DNA from: an uncultured Rubellimicrobium sp.
GTDB taxonomy: Bacteria; Pseudomonadota; Alphaproteobacteria; Rhodobacterales; Rhodobacteraceae
Direction of reading: 5' to 3'
NCBI GenBank assembly: GCA_902805995.1
Contig: CADCUU010000119.1
Coordinates: forward strand, 1-6,868
DNA length: 6,868 nt
The position numbers were made by a program, and so were the translations under genes. The notes under the pieces were generated by a model. That model did no database searches, was not told where the DNA came from, and worked only from the letters and a program-made list of their open reading frames with translations. Of the stretch, positions 1 to 6,868 are shown in pieces (positions within the stretch are counted from its first letter, which is position 1; every line of letters starts with the position of its first letter).

Positions 1-2423
1 GCTGGGACACGATGCTGCTGGAGCGTGACGAGCTCACCTCGGGCTCGACCTGGCACGCCGCGGGCCTCCTGCCGCTCTTCAACATGGGCTACGCGACGAC
101 CCACATCCACAAGTACTCCGTGGACTTCTACAAGTCGCTGGAGGCCGAGACCGGCCTCGACGCGGGCTTCTACGTCGTGGGCAACCTCCGCATGGCCCAG
201 ACCCAGGACCGCATGGACGAGTACATGCTCTACTCGACCACCGCCGAAACCGCGGGCGTCCACCACGAGTTCCTGAGCCCCAGGGAGATCGCCGACCGCT
301 GGCCCCTCGTGCGGACCGAGGATCTGAAGGGCGCGCTCTTCCACCCGCAGGACGGCTACATCAACCCCGCCGACGTGACGATGGCCATGGCCAAGGGCGC
401 CCGCCAGCGCGGTGTCACCATCGAGCGCAAGTGGCAGGTCGACGGCTACGAATGGACCGGCGACCACTGGCGCGTCTCCGTCACCCGGATGGAGGATCGC
501 GGCGGCAACCTCATCCCGACCGAGGATCGTGAGGTCATCCGCGCCGAACACGTCGTCACCGCCACCGGCAACCACTCCCAGCGCACCGCCAAGCTCCTCG
601 GCATCCGCATCCCCGCGATCCCCGTGGAACACCAGTACATCGTCACCGAACAGGACCCCGCCCTCGTCCAGTGGCGCTCCACCAACCCGCAGCACCCCGT
701 CCTGCGCGACGCCGACGCGAAATGGTACGTGCGTGAGGAGCGCGGCGGCTGGATCCTCGGTCCCTACGAGAAGAACGCCCCCGCCCGGTTCGAATACGGC
801 GTGCCCGAGGGCTTCCGCGCCGACCTCTTCCCGCTCGACCTCGAACGGATCGAGCAGGAGTACATGTCCTTCATCCACCGCATTCCGTCCTCGGAAACCG
901 TGGGCCTCAAGGACGACTACAACGGCCCCATCTGCTACACGCCCGACGGCAACCCCCTCGTCGGCCCCGCGCCCGGCCTGCGCAACATGTGGCTGGCGGA
1001 GGGCTTCTCCTTCGGCATCACCGCCGCCGGCGGCACCGGCCACTACCTCGCCCAGATGATGACCCAAGGCGAGGCCGAGATCGACATGGCCTCCCTCGAC
1101 CCCAAGCGCTTCGGGTCGAACTGGATGACCACCGAATACGCCGCCCGCAAGAACGAGGAAGCCTACGACCACGTCTTCATCCTCCACCACCCGGACGAGG
1201 AACGCCCCGCCGCCCGCCCGCTGCGCACCTCGCCCGCCTACGACCGGCAGAAGTCGCGCGGCGCGCAGTTCGGCCAGGTCAACGGATGGGAGCGCCCGAT
1301 CTACTTCGGCCCCGAGGGCGCGCCCGAAAACTTCGACCACGACTCCCGCAGCTTCCGCCGCGGCGGCTGGTGGCAGTACGCCGTCGATGAGGCCAAGGCC
1401 ATCCGCGAAACCGTCGGCCTGATCGACGCCACCGCCTTCGCCAAGCACCGCGTGAAGGGCCCGGGCGCGACGGCCTTCCTCGACTGGTTCACCACCAACA
1501 AGCTGCCCAAGGTCGGCCGCATCAACCTGACCTACGCCCTGACCGACGCAGGCACCACACGCACCGAATACACCATCGTCCGGCTTGCCGAGGACGACTA
1601 CTACCTCGTCTCGGCCGGCGCCTGGGCCGAATACGACGGCGACTACCTCCGCAAATCCGTGGAGGACATGGAGCCCACCTTCGGCCGCATCGAGGTGCAG
1701 GAGGTCACGACCCAGTGGGGCGTGTTCGCCCTCGCGGGCCCCAACGCCCGCGCGCTCCTCAAGTCCGTGATCAAGGACGCCGACCCGGATTCCGCCCTCT
1801 CCAACAAGCGCTTCCCCTGGCTCAGCGCCCGCCGGATCGAACTCGGCATGTGCCCCGTCCAGGCGATCCGCGTGGCGTATACGGGCGAACTGGGCTGGGA
1901 ACTCCACCACCCGATCGAGATGCAGAACTACCTCTTCGACCTCCTCATGAAGGCCGGAGAGGCGCATGGGCTCAAGCTCGTCGGCGCCCGCGCCCAGAAC
2001 TGGCTCCGCCAGGAGAAGAGCTACCGCGCCTTCGGCAACGAGCTTGGCCGTGACGCCACGCCGCTGGAGGCCGACCTCCCCCGCTTCGTGGACATGACCA
2101 AGGACTTCCGCGGCAAGGACGCCATGCAGGCGCTGGGCGTCCGCTCCAAATGCGTGACCGTCCTGATCGACGGCCCCGCCGACGCCGACCCCTGGGGGCG
2201 TGAGGCGCTTTACACCGAGGACGGCACAAAGGTCGGCCGCCTCACCTCAGGCGGCTACTCGGTGGCGTTCGGCAAGCAGATCGGCATGGGCTACATCCGC
2301 CCCGACCTCGCGGTGCCGGGCACACGCCTCAAGGTCCGCATGCTGCGCGACCTCTGGGACGCCGTCGTGACCGAGGACAGCCCCTACGACCCCCAGAACG
2401 CCCGCATCCGCCAGGACGGCTGA
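1..2423 (+). CDS. FAD-dependent oxidoreductase with C-terminal GcvT-like domains (dimethylglycine/sarcosine dehydrogenase family), 5' end outside window
   Basis: The reading frame is open from base 3, with sense codons before the first ATG at base 12, and ends at TGA 2421-2423. The gene therefore starts left of the window and the ATG at 12 is not its start; the missing part should carry the Rossmann GxGxxG motif. Numbering from that Met, residues 1-~370 form a DAO-type FAD domain. It includes GSTWHAAG (His15), the site where this family carries covalently bound flavin, and a second FAD/substrate segment near 308-345 with PDGNPLVGP and GGTGHYLA. Residues ~371-430 match the linker domain (FAO_M), with FGQVNGWERP. 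Residues ~437-690 are GcvT-like with YTGELGWELH (623-632), and ~712-795 are the GcvT C-terminal barrel. Known members oxidatively demethylate dimethylglycine or sarcosine and pass the one-carbon unit to tetrahydrofolate. The family assignment is firm, but the substrate is not determined here. The gene is too long, and carries the wrong extra domain, to be a DmdA-type DMSP demethylase. Confidence 0.93.
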   Translation, partial: WDTMLLERDELTSGSTWHAAGLLPLFNMGYATTHIHKYSVDFYKSLEAETGLDAGFYVVGNLRMAQTQDRMDEYMLYSTTAETAGVHHEFLSPREIADRWPLVRTEDLKGALFHPQDGYINPADVTMAMAKGARQRGVTIERKWQVDGYEWTGDHWRVSVTRMEDRGGNLIPTEDREVIRAEHVVTATGNHSQRTAKLLGIRIPAIPVEHQYIVTEQDPALVQWRSTNPQHPVLRDADAKWYVREERGGWILGPYEKNAPARFEYGVPEGFRADLFPLDLERIEQEYMSFIHRIPSSETVGLKDDYNGPICYTPDGNPLVGPAPGLRNMWLAEGFSFGITAAGGTGHYLAQMMTQGEAEIDMASLDPKRFGSNWMTTEYAARKNEEAYDHVFILHHPDEERPAARPLRTSPAYDRQKSRGAQFGQVNGWERPIYFGPEGAPENFDHDSRSFRRGGWWQYAVDEAKAIRETVGLIDATAFAKHRVKGPGATAFLDWFTTNKLPKVGRINLTYALTDAGTTRTEYTIVRLAEDDYYLVSAGAWAEYDGDYLRKSVEDMEPTFGRIEVQEVTTQWGVFALAGPNARALLKSVIKDADPDSALSNKRFPWLSARRIELGMCPVQAIRVAYTGELGWELHHPIEMQNYLFDLLMKAGEAHGLKLVGARAQNWLRQEKSYRAFGNELGRDATPLEADLPRFVDMTKDFRGKDAMQALGVRSKCVTVLIDGPADADPWGREALYTEDGTKVGRLTSGGYSVAFGKQIGMGYIRPDLAVPGTRLKVRMLRDLWDAVVTEDSPYDPQNARIRQDG

Positions 2424-2445
2424 GGGCAGGGGCCTCCTCACACTC

Positions 2446-2474
2446 GCGCAGGGCGGCTCACCCCCGCCCTGCGC
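2446..2474 (+). terminator. Perfect 11-bp stem-loop after the flavoprotein gene, candidate terminator
   Basis: The arms GCGCAGGGCGG (2446-2456) and CCGCCCTGCGC (2464-2474) are exact reverse complements around a 7-base loop, starting 22 bases after the TGA at 2421-2423. The position and very GC-rich stem fit a transcript end for the flavoprotein gene. No T-run follows the stem, so it is not a classical intrinsic terminator. It could instead act as a 3' mRNA-stabilising hairpin or work together with Rho. The inverted repeat is seen directly; its function is inferred. Confidence 0.6.
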
Positions 2475-2718
2475 CGCTGCCAAGGGCATGTGCCCGCAAA
2501 AGGTCAGCTCTCACGGTCAAGCGGCGCCGCGCGCCCCGAGTGCCACGAACCCCAACACTCCGGGCTCCTTGCGCCCCGTCTTTTGGGCAGTCGGTGCAAA
2601 CAAGGACCGACCCACGGGCATCCTGGCATCAGCGACCTCCGTGCTACGGCCCACACCCCTCACGTTGGCTGATGCAATCCCCAACCGTGCCGTCTAGTCT
2701 CCCCGGGACCTCCCTTCC

Positions 2719-2724
2719 AAAGGA
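2719..2724 (+). promoter_or_regulatory. Ribosome binding site deciding the mipA-like start
   Basis: AAAGGA lies 7 bases before the ATG at 2732 and supports that start over the in-frame ATG at 2540, which opens the same frame 192 bases earlier. Confidence 0.6.
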
Positions 2725-2731
2725 CCCGCTC

Positions 2732-3505
2732 ATGCTCCGTCCCGCCCTCGCGGCCCTCCTGACCCTGCTCCCCGCCGCCACCCTGGCGCAGGACGGCCCC
2801 CGCTTCGCCTTCACCCTCGGCGCGGGGCTGGAGGCCAAGCCCGGCTATTTCGGCTCCGACGAGGTCACCTTCGGCCCCGACCTGAGCTTCTCCTTCGGCG
2901 CCCTGTCGGTCGGCCCGCTCTCCTTCGGCAACGCCGACCCGGACGGACTCTCCCAGGGCTTCGACATCGGCGGCGCCTTCCGTCTCGTCGGCGAACGTTC
3001 CTCCGACGACTACGAGGAACTCCAGGGCCTCATGGACGTGGACCGCGCCATAGAACTCGGCGGCGCCCTGCGCTACTCCGCCTCCTGGTGGGACGCCTTT
3101 GCCGAGGTCCGCTACGGCGTGACCGGGCACGAATCCCTCGTGGCCGATCTCGGTCTGGACCTCGTCTCCCGCCCCTCCGACCGCCTGACGCTCCGCGCCG
3201 GTCCCCGCATCTTCCTCGGCTCCGACGACTACGCCGCCACCTATTTCGGCGTGACCGAGGCCGAATCGCTGGCCTCCGCCGCCGACGGCACCGGCGCCTT
3301 CACCGCCTTCGAGGCCCAGGGCGGCATCCTCTCCGCCGGACTGGAACTCTCCGCCCACTACCGCCTCACGGAACTCTGGGGCTTCGAGGCCGGGCTCCGC
3401 TACGACCGCCTCCAGAACGACGCCGCCGATAGCCCCATCACGACCGAGGATGACCAGCTCTCGGCCAACCTCGGCGTGACGCGCCGCTTCGACATCCGGT
3501 TCTAG
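2732..3505 (+). CDS. MipA/OmpV family outer-membrane protein
   Basis: This 257-residue protein is predicted to be exported and inserted in the outer membrane as a beta-barrel. MipA of E. coli is a scaffold linking murein synthase and hydrolase, and OmpV is a Vibrio porin-like protein; the exact role here is unknown. The start at 2732 is chosen because AAAGGA (2719-2724) sits 7 bases upstream and because it gives a clean signal peptide: an MLRP start, a Leu/Ala-rich core, and likely cleavage after Ala19 (TLA|QD). The frame is open to an earlier ATG at 2540, but that extension would bury the signal peptide behind 64 poor-quality residues. The mature part has alternating hydrophobic/polar beta-strand segments. 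A GSDDYAATYFGV segment at about residues 163-174 resembles the conserved MipA family stretch. The last residue is Phe, preceded by alternating residues (RRFDIRF), the usual beta-barrel assembly signal. It converges with the DUF1330 gene, whose stop is three bases away. Confidence 0.88.
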   Translation: MLRPALAALLTLLPAATLAQDGPRFAFTLGAGLEAKPGYFGSDEVTFGPDLSFSFGALSVGPLSFGNADPDGLSQGFDIGGAFRLVGERSSDDYEELQGLMDVDRAIELGGALRYSASWWDAFAEVRYGVTGHESLVADLGLDLVSRPSDRLTLRAGPRIFLGSDDYAATYFGVTEAESLASAADGTGAFTAFEAQGGILSAGLELSAHYRLTELWGFEAGLRYDRLQNDAADSPITTEDDQLSANLGVTRRFDIRF

Positions 3506-3508
3506 GGC

Positions 3509-3841
3509 CTAGCTGCCCGCCTTCGGCAGATAGGGGATTGCGCCAGCCGCATCCGTGTCATCGATGACATAGAAGTTGCTGACGCTCCCCGCCTGCCGCG
3601 CGGCGACAAAGGGGGCGTAATCCGGGTCCGTCGCAAAGGCCTGCGCGGATGCGACATCGGGAAACTGGATCAGCGCCACCAGGGACACGTCCGGCGCCTC
3701 TCCTTCCAGCAGGGTGACGTTGGGGCTGCGCGACAGATAACGCCCGCCATGCTTCGCCGCGATATCGTGGACCTTGGCCGCATAGTCGGGGATCCAGGCC
3801 GGGTCAGTGACCTTCACCTGGGCAATCAGAAACGCGCTCAT
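3509..3841 (-). CDS. DUF1330 domain-containing protein
   Basis: This is a 110-residue cytosolic protein without a signal peptide or membrane segment. It looks like the DUF1330 family, small ferredoxin-like alpha/beta-barrel (dimeric barrel) proteins of unknown biochemical role. The visible family pattern is an N-terminal strand (FLIAQVKVTDP), then a YAAKVHDIAAKHGGRYLSRS segment around residues 20-39, then VALIQFPDVASAQAFATDPDY around 55-75, then a strand near the end. It is somewhat longer than the usual ~95 residues because of a tail rich in Asp, Ala and Pro (DDTDAAGAIPYLPKAGS). The ATG at 3841 is supported by GGGAGGA on the minus strand (3847-3853), 5 bases upstream. It lies downstream of pyrG on the same strand but is separated from it by a strong stem-loop, so it is probably transcribed on its own. 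No function can be assigned from context. Confidence 0.85.
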   Translation of the reverse strand: MSAFLIAQVKVTDPAWIPDYAAKVHDIAAKHGGRYLSRSPNVTLLEGEAPDVSLVALIQFPDVASAQAFATDPDYAPFVAARQAGSVSNFYVIDDTDAAGAIPYLPKAGS

Positions 3842-3900
3842 CGCCGTCCTCCCTTGGGCTTCCTCACGGGACCGCGGCGGCGTTCACACCGTTCTCGCGG

Positions 3901-3929
3901 CCCCGCCTCAGATAGCAGGGGAGGCGGGG
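3901..3929 (-). terminator. Perfect 9-bp stem-loop downstream of pyrG, candidate terminator
   Basis: CCCCGCCTC (3901-3909) and GAGGCGGGG (3921-3929) are exact reverse complements with an 11-base loop. Read on the minus strand, the hairpin begins about 36 bases after the pyrG stop codon and lies about 60 bases before the DUF1330 start. It is therefore placed to end pyrG transcription and separate the two genes. There is no T-tract on either side, so termination is inferred from position and stem stability rather than from a full intrinsic signature. Confidence 0.55.
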
Positions 3930-3965
3930 GCAACCACCAGAACCTTCAGCGTCCCTCGCAGCCGA

Positions 3966-5609
<1,644 letters not shown>

Positions 5610-5669
5610 GCGATAGCCCCCGTGGAGTGCCAATACAAATCAGGCCGGCGCGCCATCGGGCACGCCGCC

Positions 5670-5682
5670 ACGGGATTCCCGT
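5670..5682. repeat. Short inverted repeat in the secG-pyrG gap
   Basis: ACGGGA and TCCCGT are reverse complements around a single central base. A separate 8-bp palindrome TTGCGCAA lies at 5702-5709. Both sit in the 121-bp gap ahead of pyrG. They could be an operator half-site pair or chance in GC-rich sequence; with a 1-base centre the first cannot form a normal hairpin loop. Confidence 0.3.
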
Positions 5683-5709
5683 CTAGCCCAGGGCGCCCCG
5701 CTTGCGCAA
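5680..5709 (-). promoter_or_regulatory. Weak candidate pyrG promoter in the secG-pyrG gap
   Basis: On the minus strand TTGCGC (5704-5709) is followed after 18 bases by TAGACG (5680-5685). The -35 matches the sigma-70 consensus at four of six bases and the -10 at only three, so this is weak. If real, transcription would start near 5673, inside the ACGGGA/TCCCGT inverted repeat, giving a leader of about 64 bases before the pyrG ATG. The alternative is that pyrG is read only from the secG promoter. Confidence 0.22.
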
Positions 5710-5730
5710 CCCGGGACGACCCCGTTCGGT

Positions 5731-6084
5731 TCAGTTGTCCGTGGGCACCAGGGGCGCGTTTCCGGCGGGCGGGGGCAGCAGGTCGCCACCCAGATCCGGC
5801 AGCGCCGGCGCCTCTTCCTCGACCGCGCCGCCCGACCGGAGCTGGTCCACCACCGAGGAGTCGGACGCTTCCTGCGCCGCGATCACCGTGAGAGCCAGGG
5901 ACATGATCATGAAGGCCCCGCCCAGCACCCAGGTCGCGCGCTGAAGCGCCGTGCCCTGCGACCGCGTCCCGTTCGGACCGCCGCTGCCCATGCCCAGGCC
6001 ACCGCCCTCGTTGCGCTGCAACAGCACGACTCCCACGAGCGCAAGCGCCACAAGCAGAAGGATCACGAGGGCGACGGTTTCCAT
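5731..6084 (-). CDS. secG: Preprotein translocase subunit SecG
   Basis: SecG is the small inner-membrane partner of SecY and SecE in the Sec translocon and assists SecA-driven export. The 117-residue product has two hydrophobic segments, residues about 3-22 and 51-70. They are joined by a conserved glycine-rich cytoplasmic loop with LLQRNEGGGLGMGSGG (21-36), the family hallmark. After the second helix comes a polar tail rich in Glu, Ala and Pro (about 71-117), common in alphaproteobacterial SecG and poorly conserved. The ATG at 6084 is chosen because it starts directly at the first membrane helix and has GAGGAA (minus strand, 6092-6097) 7 bases upstream. The same frame stays open to 6339, but that would overlap purA and is not credible. 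It is divergent from purA and 121 bases upstream of pyrG, likely the first gene of a secG-pyrG transcription unit. Confidence 0.96.
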   Translation of the reverse strand: METVALVILLLVALALVGVVLLQRNEGGGLGMGSGGPNGTRSQGTALQRATWVLGGAFMIMSLALTVIAAQEASDSSVVDQLRSGGAVEEEAPALPDLGGDLLPPPAGNAPLVPTDN

Positions 6085-6116
6085 GGGACTTTTCCTCGGG
6101 GGCGCGGAACGGGGCG

Positions 6117-6145
6117 CTTCTAAAGGTACTCGGCCCCTCCCGCAA
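6117..6145 (-). promoter_or_regulatory. Sigma-70-like promoter for secG
   Basis: On the minus strand TTGCGG (6140-6145) and TAGAAG (6117-6122) are separated by exactly 17 bases. Each hexamer matches the consensus at its most important positions (TTG; TA..A). The expected start near 6110 gives a leader of about 26 bases with the GAGGAA ribosome site inside it. This is the best promoter candidate in the window. Confidence 0.5.
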
Positions 6146-6195
6146 GCCCCGCCGCCCTGCTGGACACCCGGTCGCACCCGCCCGACCGCCGCGCC

Positions 6196-6224
6196 TTCCC
6201 CCTCCCGCGCTCGGCCGCTATAGG
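6196..6224 (+). promoter_or_regulatory. Candidate purA promoter
   Basis: TATAGG (6219-6224) is a reasonable -10 element and one of few AT-rich spots in the secG-purA gap. The hexamer 17 bases upstream, TTCCCC (6196-6201), matches the -35 consensus poorly, which suggests either a weak promoter or activator dependence. Predicted start is near 6231, with a leader of about 23 bases before the purA ATG. Confidence 0.35.
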
Positions 6225-6241
6225 GGGCGCGTTTGCGGGAA

Positions 6242-6247
6242 AGGGAG
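6242..6247 (+). promoter_or_regulatory. Ribosome binding site of purA
   Basis: AGGGAG lies 6 bases before the ATG at 6254, inside the purine-rich run AAGGGAGAGGG, and fixes the purA start. Confidence 0.65.
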
Positions 6248-6253
6248 AGGGCC

Positions 6254-6868
6254 ATGGCCAACGTCGTCGTCGTGGGCGCGCAGTGGGGCGACGAAGGGAA
6301 GGGCAAGATCGTGGACTGGCTGTCCGAGCGTGCGGACATCGTCGCGCGCTTCCAGGGCGGTCACAACGCGGGCCACACCCTCGTCATCGGCGGCAAGGTC
6401 TACAAGCTGTCGCTCCTGCCCTCGGGCATCGTGCGCGGCAAGCCGTCCGTCATCGGCAACGGCGTCGTCCTCGACCCCTGGGCTCTCCTCGCGGAGATCG
6501 AGCGTCTCGCGGGGCAGGGGGTGGAGGTCACGCCCGACACCCTCATGATCGCCGAGAACACGCCCCTCATCCTCCCCGTCCACGGCGAACTCGACCGCGC
6601 GCGTGAATCGCAGGTCGGCGTGGCCAAGATCGGCACCACCGGCCGTGGCATCGGCCCCGCCTACGAGGACAAGGTCGGCCGCCGCGCCGTCCGCGTGGCC
6701 GACCTCGCCGACCCGGAAACGCTCGACCTCCGGATCGATCGCCTCCTCGTCCACCACGACGCGCTGCGCCGCGGCCTGGGCCTCGATCCCATTGACCGCG
6801 CCGCCCTCCGCGCCGCCTTGGATGAGGTCGCCACCAAGATCCTTCCCTTCGCCAAGCCCGTGTGGAAG
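6254..6868 (+). CDS. purA: Adenylosuccinate synthetase, 3' end outside window
   Basis: PurA joins IMP and aspartate using GTP to form adenylosuccinate, the first committed step from IMP to AMP. The frame stays open to the last base, giving 205 complete codons, roughly the first half of a protein normally about 430 residues long. The N-terminus [18 protein letters not shown] is the standard start with the GTP-binding loop (residues 10-17). Catalytic Asp13 is present, and so is His41 in GGHNAGHT (36-42 region, matching E. coli numbering). The second family signature GIGPAYEDK falls at 132-140, within [28 protein letters not shown] conserved sequence that includes the IMP-contacting TTGRG loop. 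The start at 6254 has a good ribosome site 6 bases upstream. It is divergent from secG across 169 bases. Truncation is due only to the window edge. Confidence 0.97.
   Translation, partial: MANVVVVGAQWGDEGKGKIVDWLSERADIVARFQGGHNAGHTLVIGGKVYKLSLLPSGIVRGKPSVIGNGVVLDPWALLAEIERLAGQGVEVTPDTLMIAENTPLILPVHGELDRARESQVGVAKIGTTGRGIGPAYEDKVGRRAVRVADLADPETLDLRIDRLLVHHDALRRGLGLDPIDRAALRAALDEVATKILPFAKPVWK

Larger units (their letters stand above)
2424..2731. other. 308-bp intergenic region between the flavoprotein gene and the mipA-like gene
   Basis: Apart from the 11-bp stem-loop near its left end, I see no gene here. A short open frame from the ATG at 2488 and the 64-codon upstream extension of the mipA frame look non-coding, lacking Shine-Dalgarno support and recognisable protein character. 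A small inverted repeat GGGCA-TG-TGCCC lies at 2484-2495 and the 10-bp palindrome GCGGCGCCGC at 2521-2530. The mipA promoter presumably lies in the right half, but no -35/-10 pair with normal spacing stands out. TTGGCT at 2665-2670 has no good -10 element 16-18 bases downstream. No tRNA-like T-loop or riboswitch pattern was recognised. Confidence 0.6.

Noticed and set aside
1..60. Broken or truncated flavoprotein gene
   Set aside because: The frame is open from base 3 with family-typical residues before the first ATG, so the missing N-terminus is an effect of the window edge rather than a pseudogene.
2567..2605. Imperfect inverted repeat CCTTG...CAAGG in the mipA leader
   Set aside because: Only five outer base pairs match, with a large irregular interior; this is expected by chance.
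2540..2731. 64-codon N-terminal extension of the mipA-like gene from the ATG at 2540
   Set aside because: It would place the signal peptide internally, has no good ribosome site, and reads as non-coding sequence. The ATG at 2732 has a Shine-Dalgarno site and a clean signal peptide.
2660..3358. 232-codon minus-strand open frame opposite the mipA-like gene
   Set aside because: The Gly/Glu/Ala/Val-rich shadow translation is typical of the reverse strand of GC-rich genes. The + strand frame has a signal peptide, a beta-barrel pattern and a C-terminal Phe.
5610..5633. TTG start for pyrG giving eight extra residues
   Set aside because: [10 protein letters not shown] is the conserved PyrG N-terminus; the added residues are not part of the family.
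5710..5730. Possible terminator just after the secG stop
   Set aside because: The best pairing is two 3-bp helices with an internal loop, too weak to call.
6085..6339. Upstream extension of secG to 6339
   Set aside because: It overlaps the start of purA and the promoter region, while ATG 6084 gives the normal SecG N-terminus with a good ribosome site.
6218..6757. 179-codon minus-strand open frame opposite purA
   Set aside because: It is antisense to a clear adenylosuccinate synthetase with intact GTP-binding and catalytic motifs, and has no domain of its own.

Overview
The window is GC-rich DNA with a strong preference for C or G at third codon positions. It most resembles an alphaproteobacterium of the Rhodobacterales (Roseobacter/Paracoccaceae type). 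Three things point that way: the FAD oxidoreductase fused to a GcvT-like domain, the adjacent secG-pyrG pair, and the alphaproteobacterial form of SecG. The lineage call is inference from protein character and gene order; no search was run.

Layout from left to right. (1) Bases 1-2423 (+) hold most of a dimethylglycine/sarcosine-dehydrogenase-like flavoprotein. Its N-terminal FAD-binding glycine motif lies beyond the left edge. (2) Bases 2424-2731 are a non-coding gap that opens with a perfect 11-bp stem-loop, the likely end of the first transcript. (3) Bases 2732-3505 (+) encode a MipA/OmpV-type outer-membrane beta-barrel protein with a signal peptide and a C-terminal Phe. (4) Bases 3509-3841 (-) encode a small DUF1330 protein that converges on the mipA-like gene with three bases between the stop codons. 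(5) A 124-bp gap contains a perfect 9-bp stem-loop just downstream of pyrG. (6) Bases 3966-5609 (-) encode CTP synthase, PyrG. (7) Bases 5731-6084 (-) encode the SecG translocase subunit, upstream of pyrG on the same strand. (8) A 169-bp divergent intergenic region carries a good sigma-70-like promoter for secG and a plausible one for purA. (9) Bases 6254-6868 (+) encode the first 205 residues of adenylosuccinate synthetase, PurA, cut by the right edge.

Taken together this is mostly core housekeeping sequence: pyrimidine nucleotide synthesis (PyrG), purine nucleotide synthesis (PurA) and protein export (SecG). Beside it lie a methylated-amine/one-carbon catabolic enzyme, an envelope protein and a small protein of unknown function. 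I found no tRNA, rRNA, CRISPR array, insertion sequence, phage gene or defence gene, and no convincing undescribed system. The points worth a second look are modest: the substrate and folate-site chemistry of the flavoprotein, the nearly abutting convergent gene pair, the stem-loops lacking a T-tract, and the divergent secG/purA control region.
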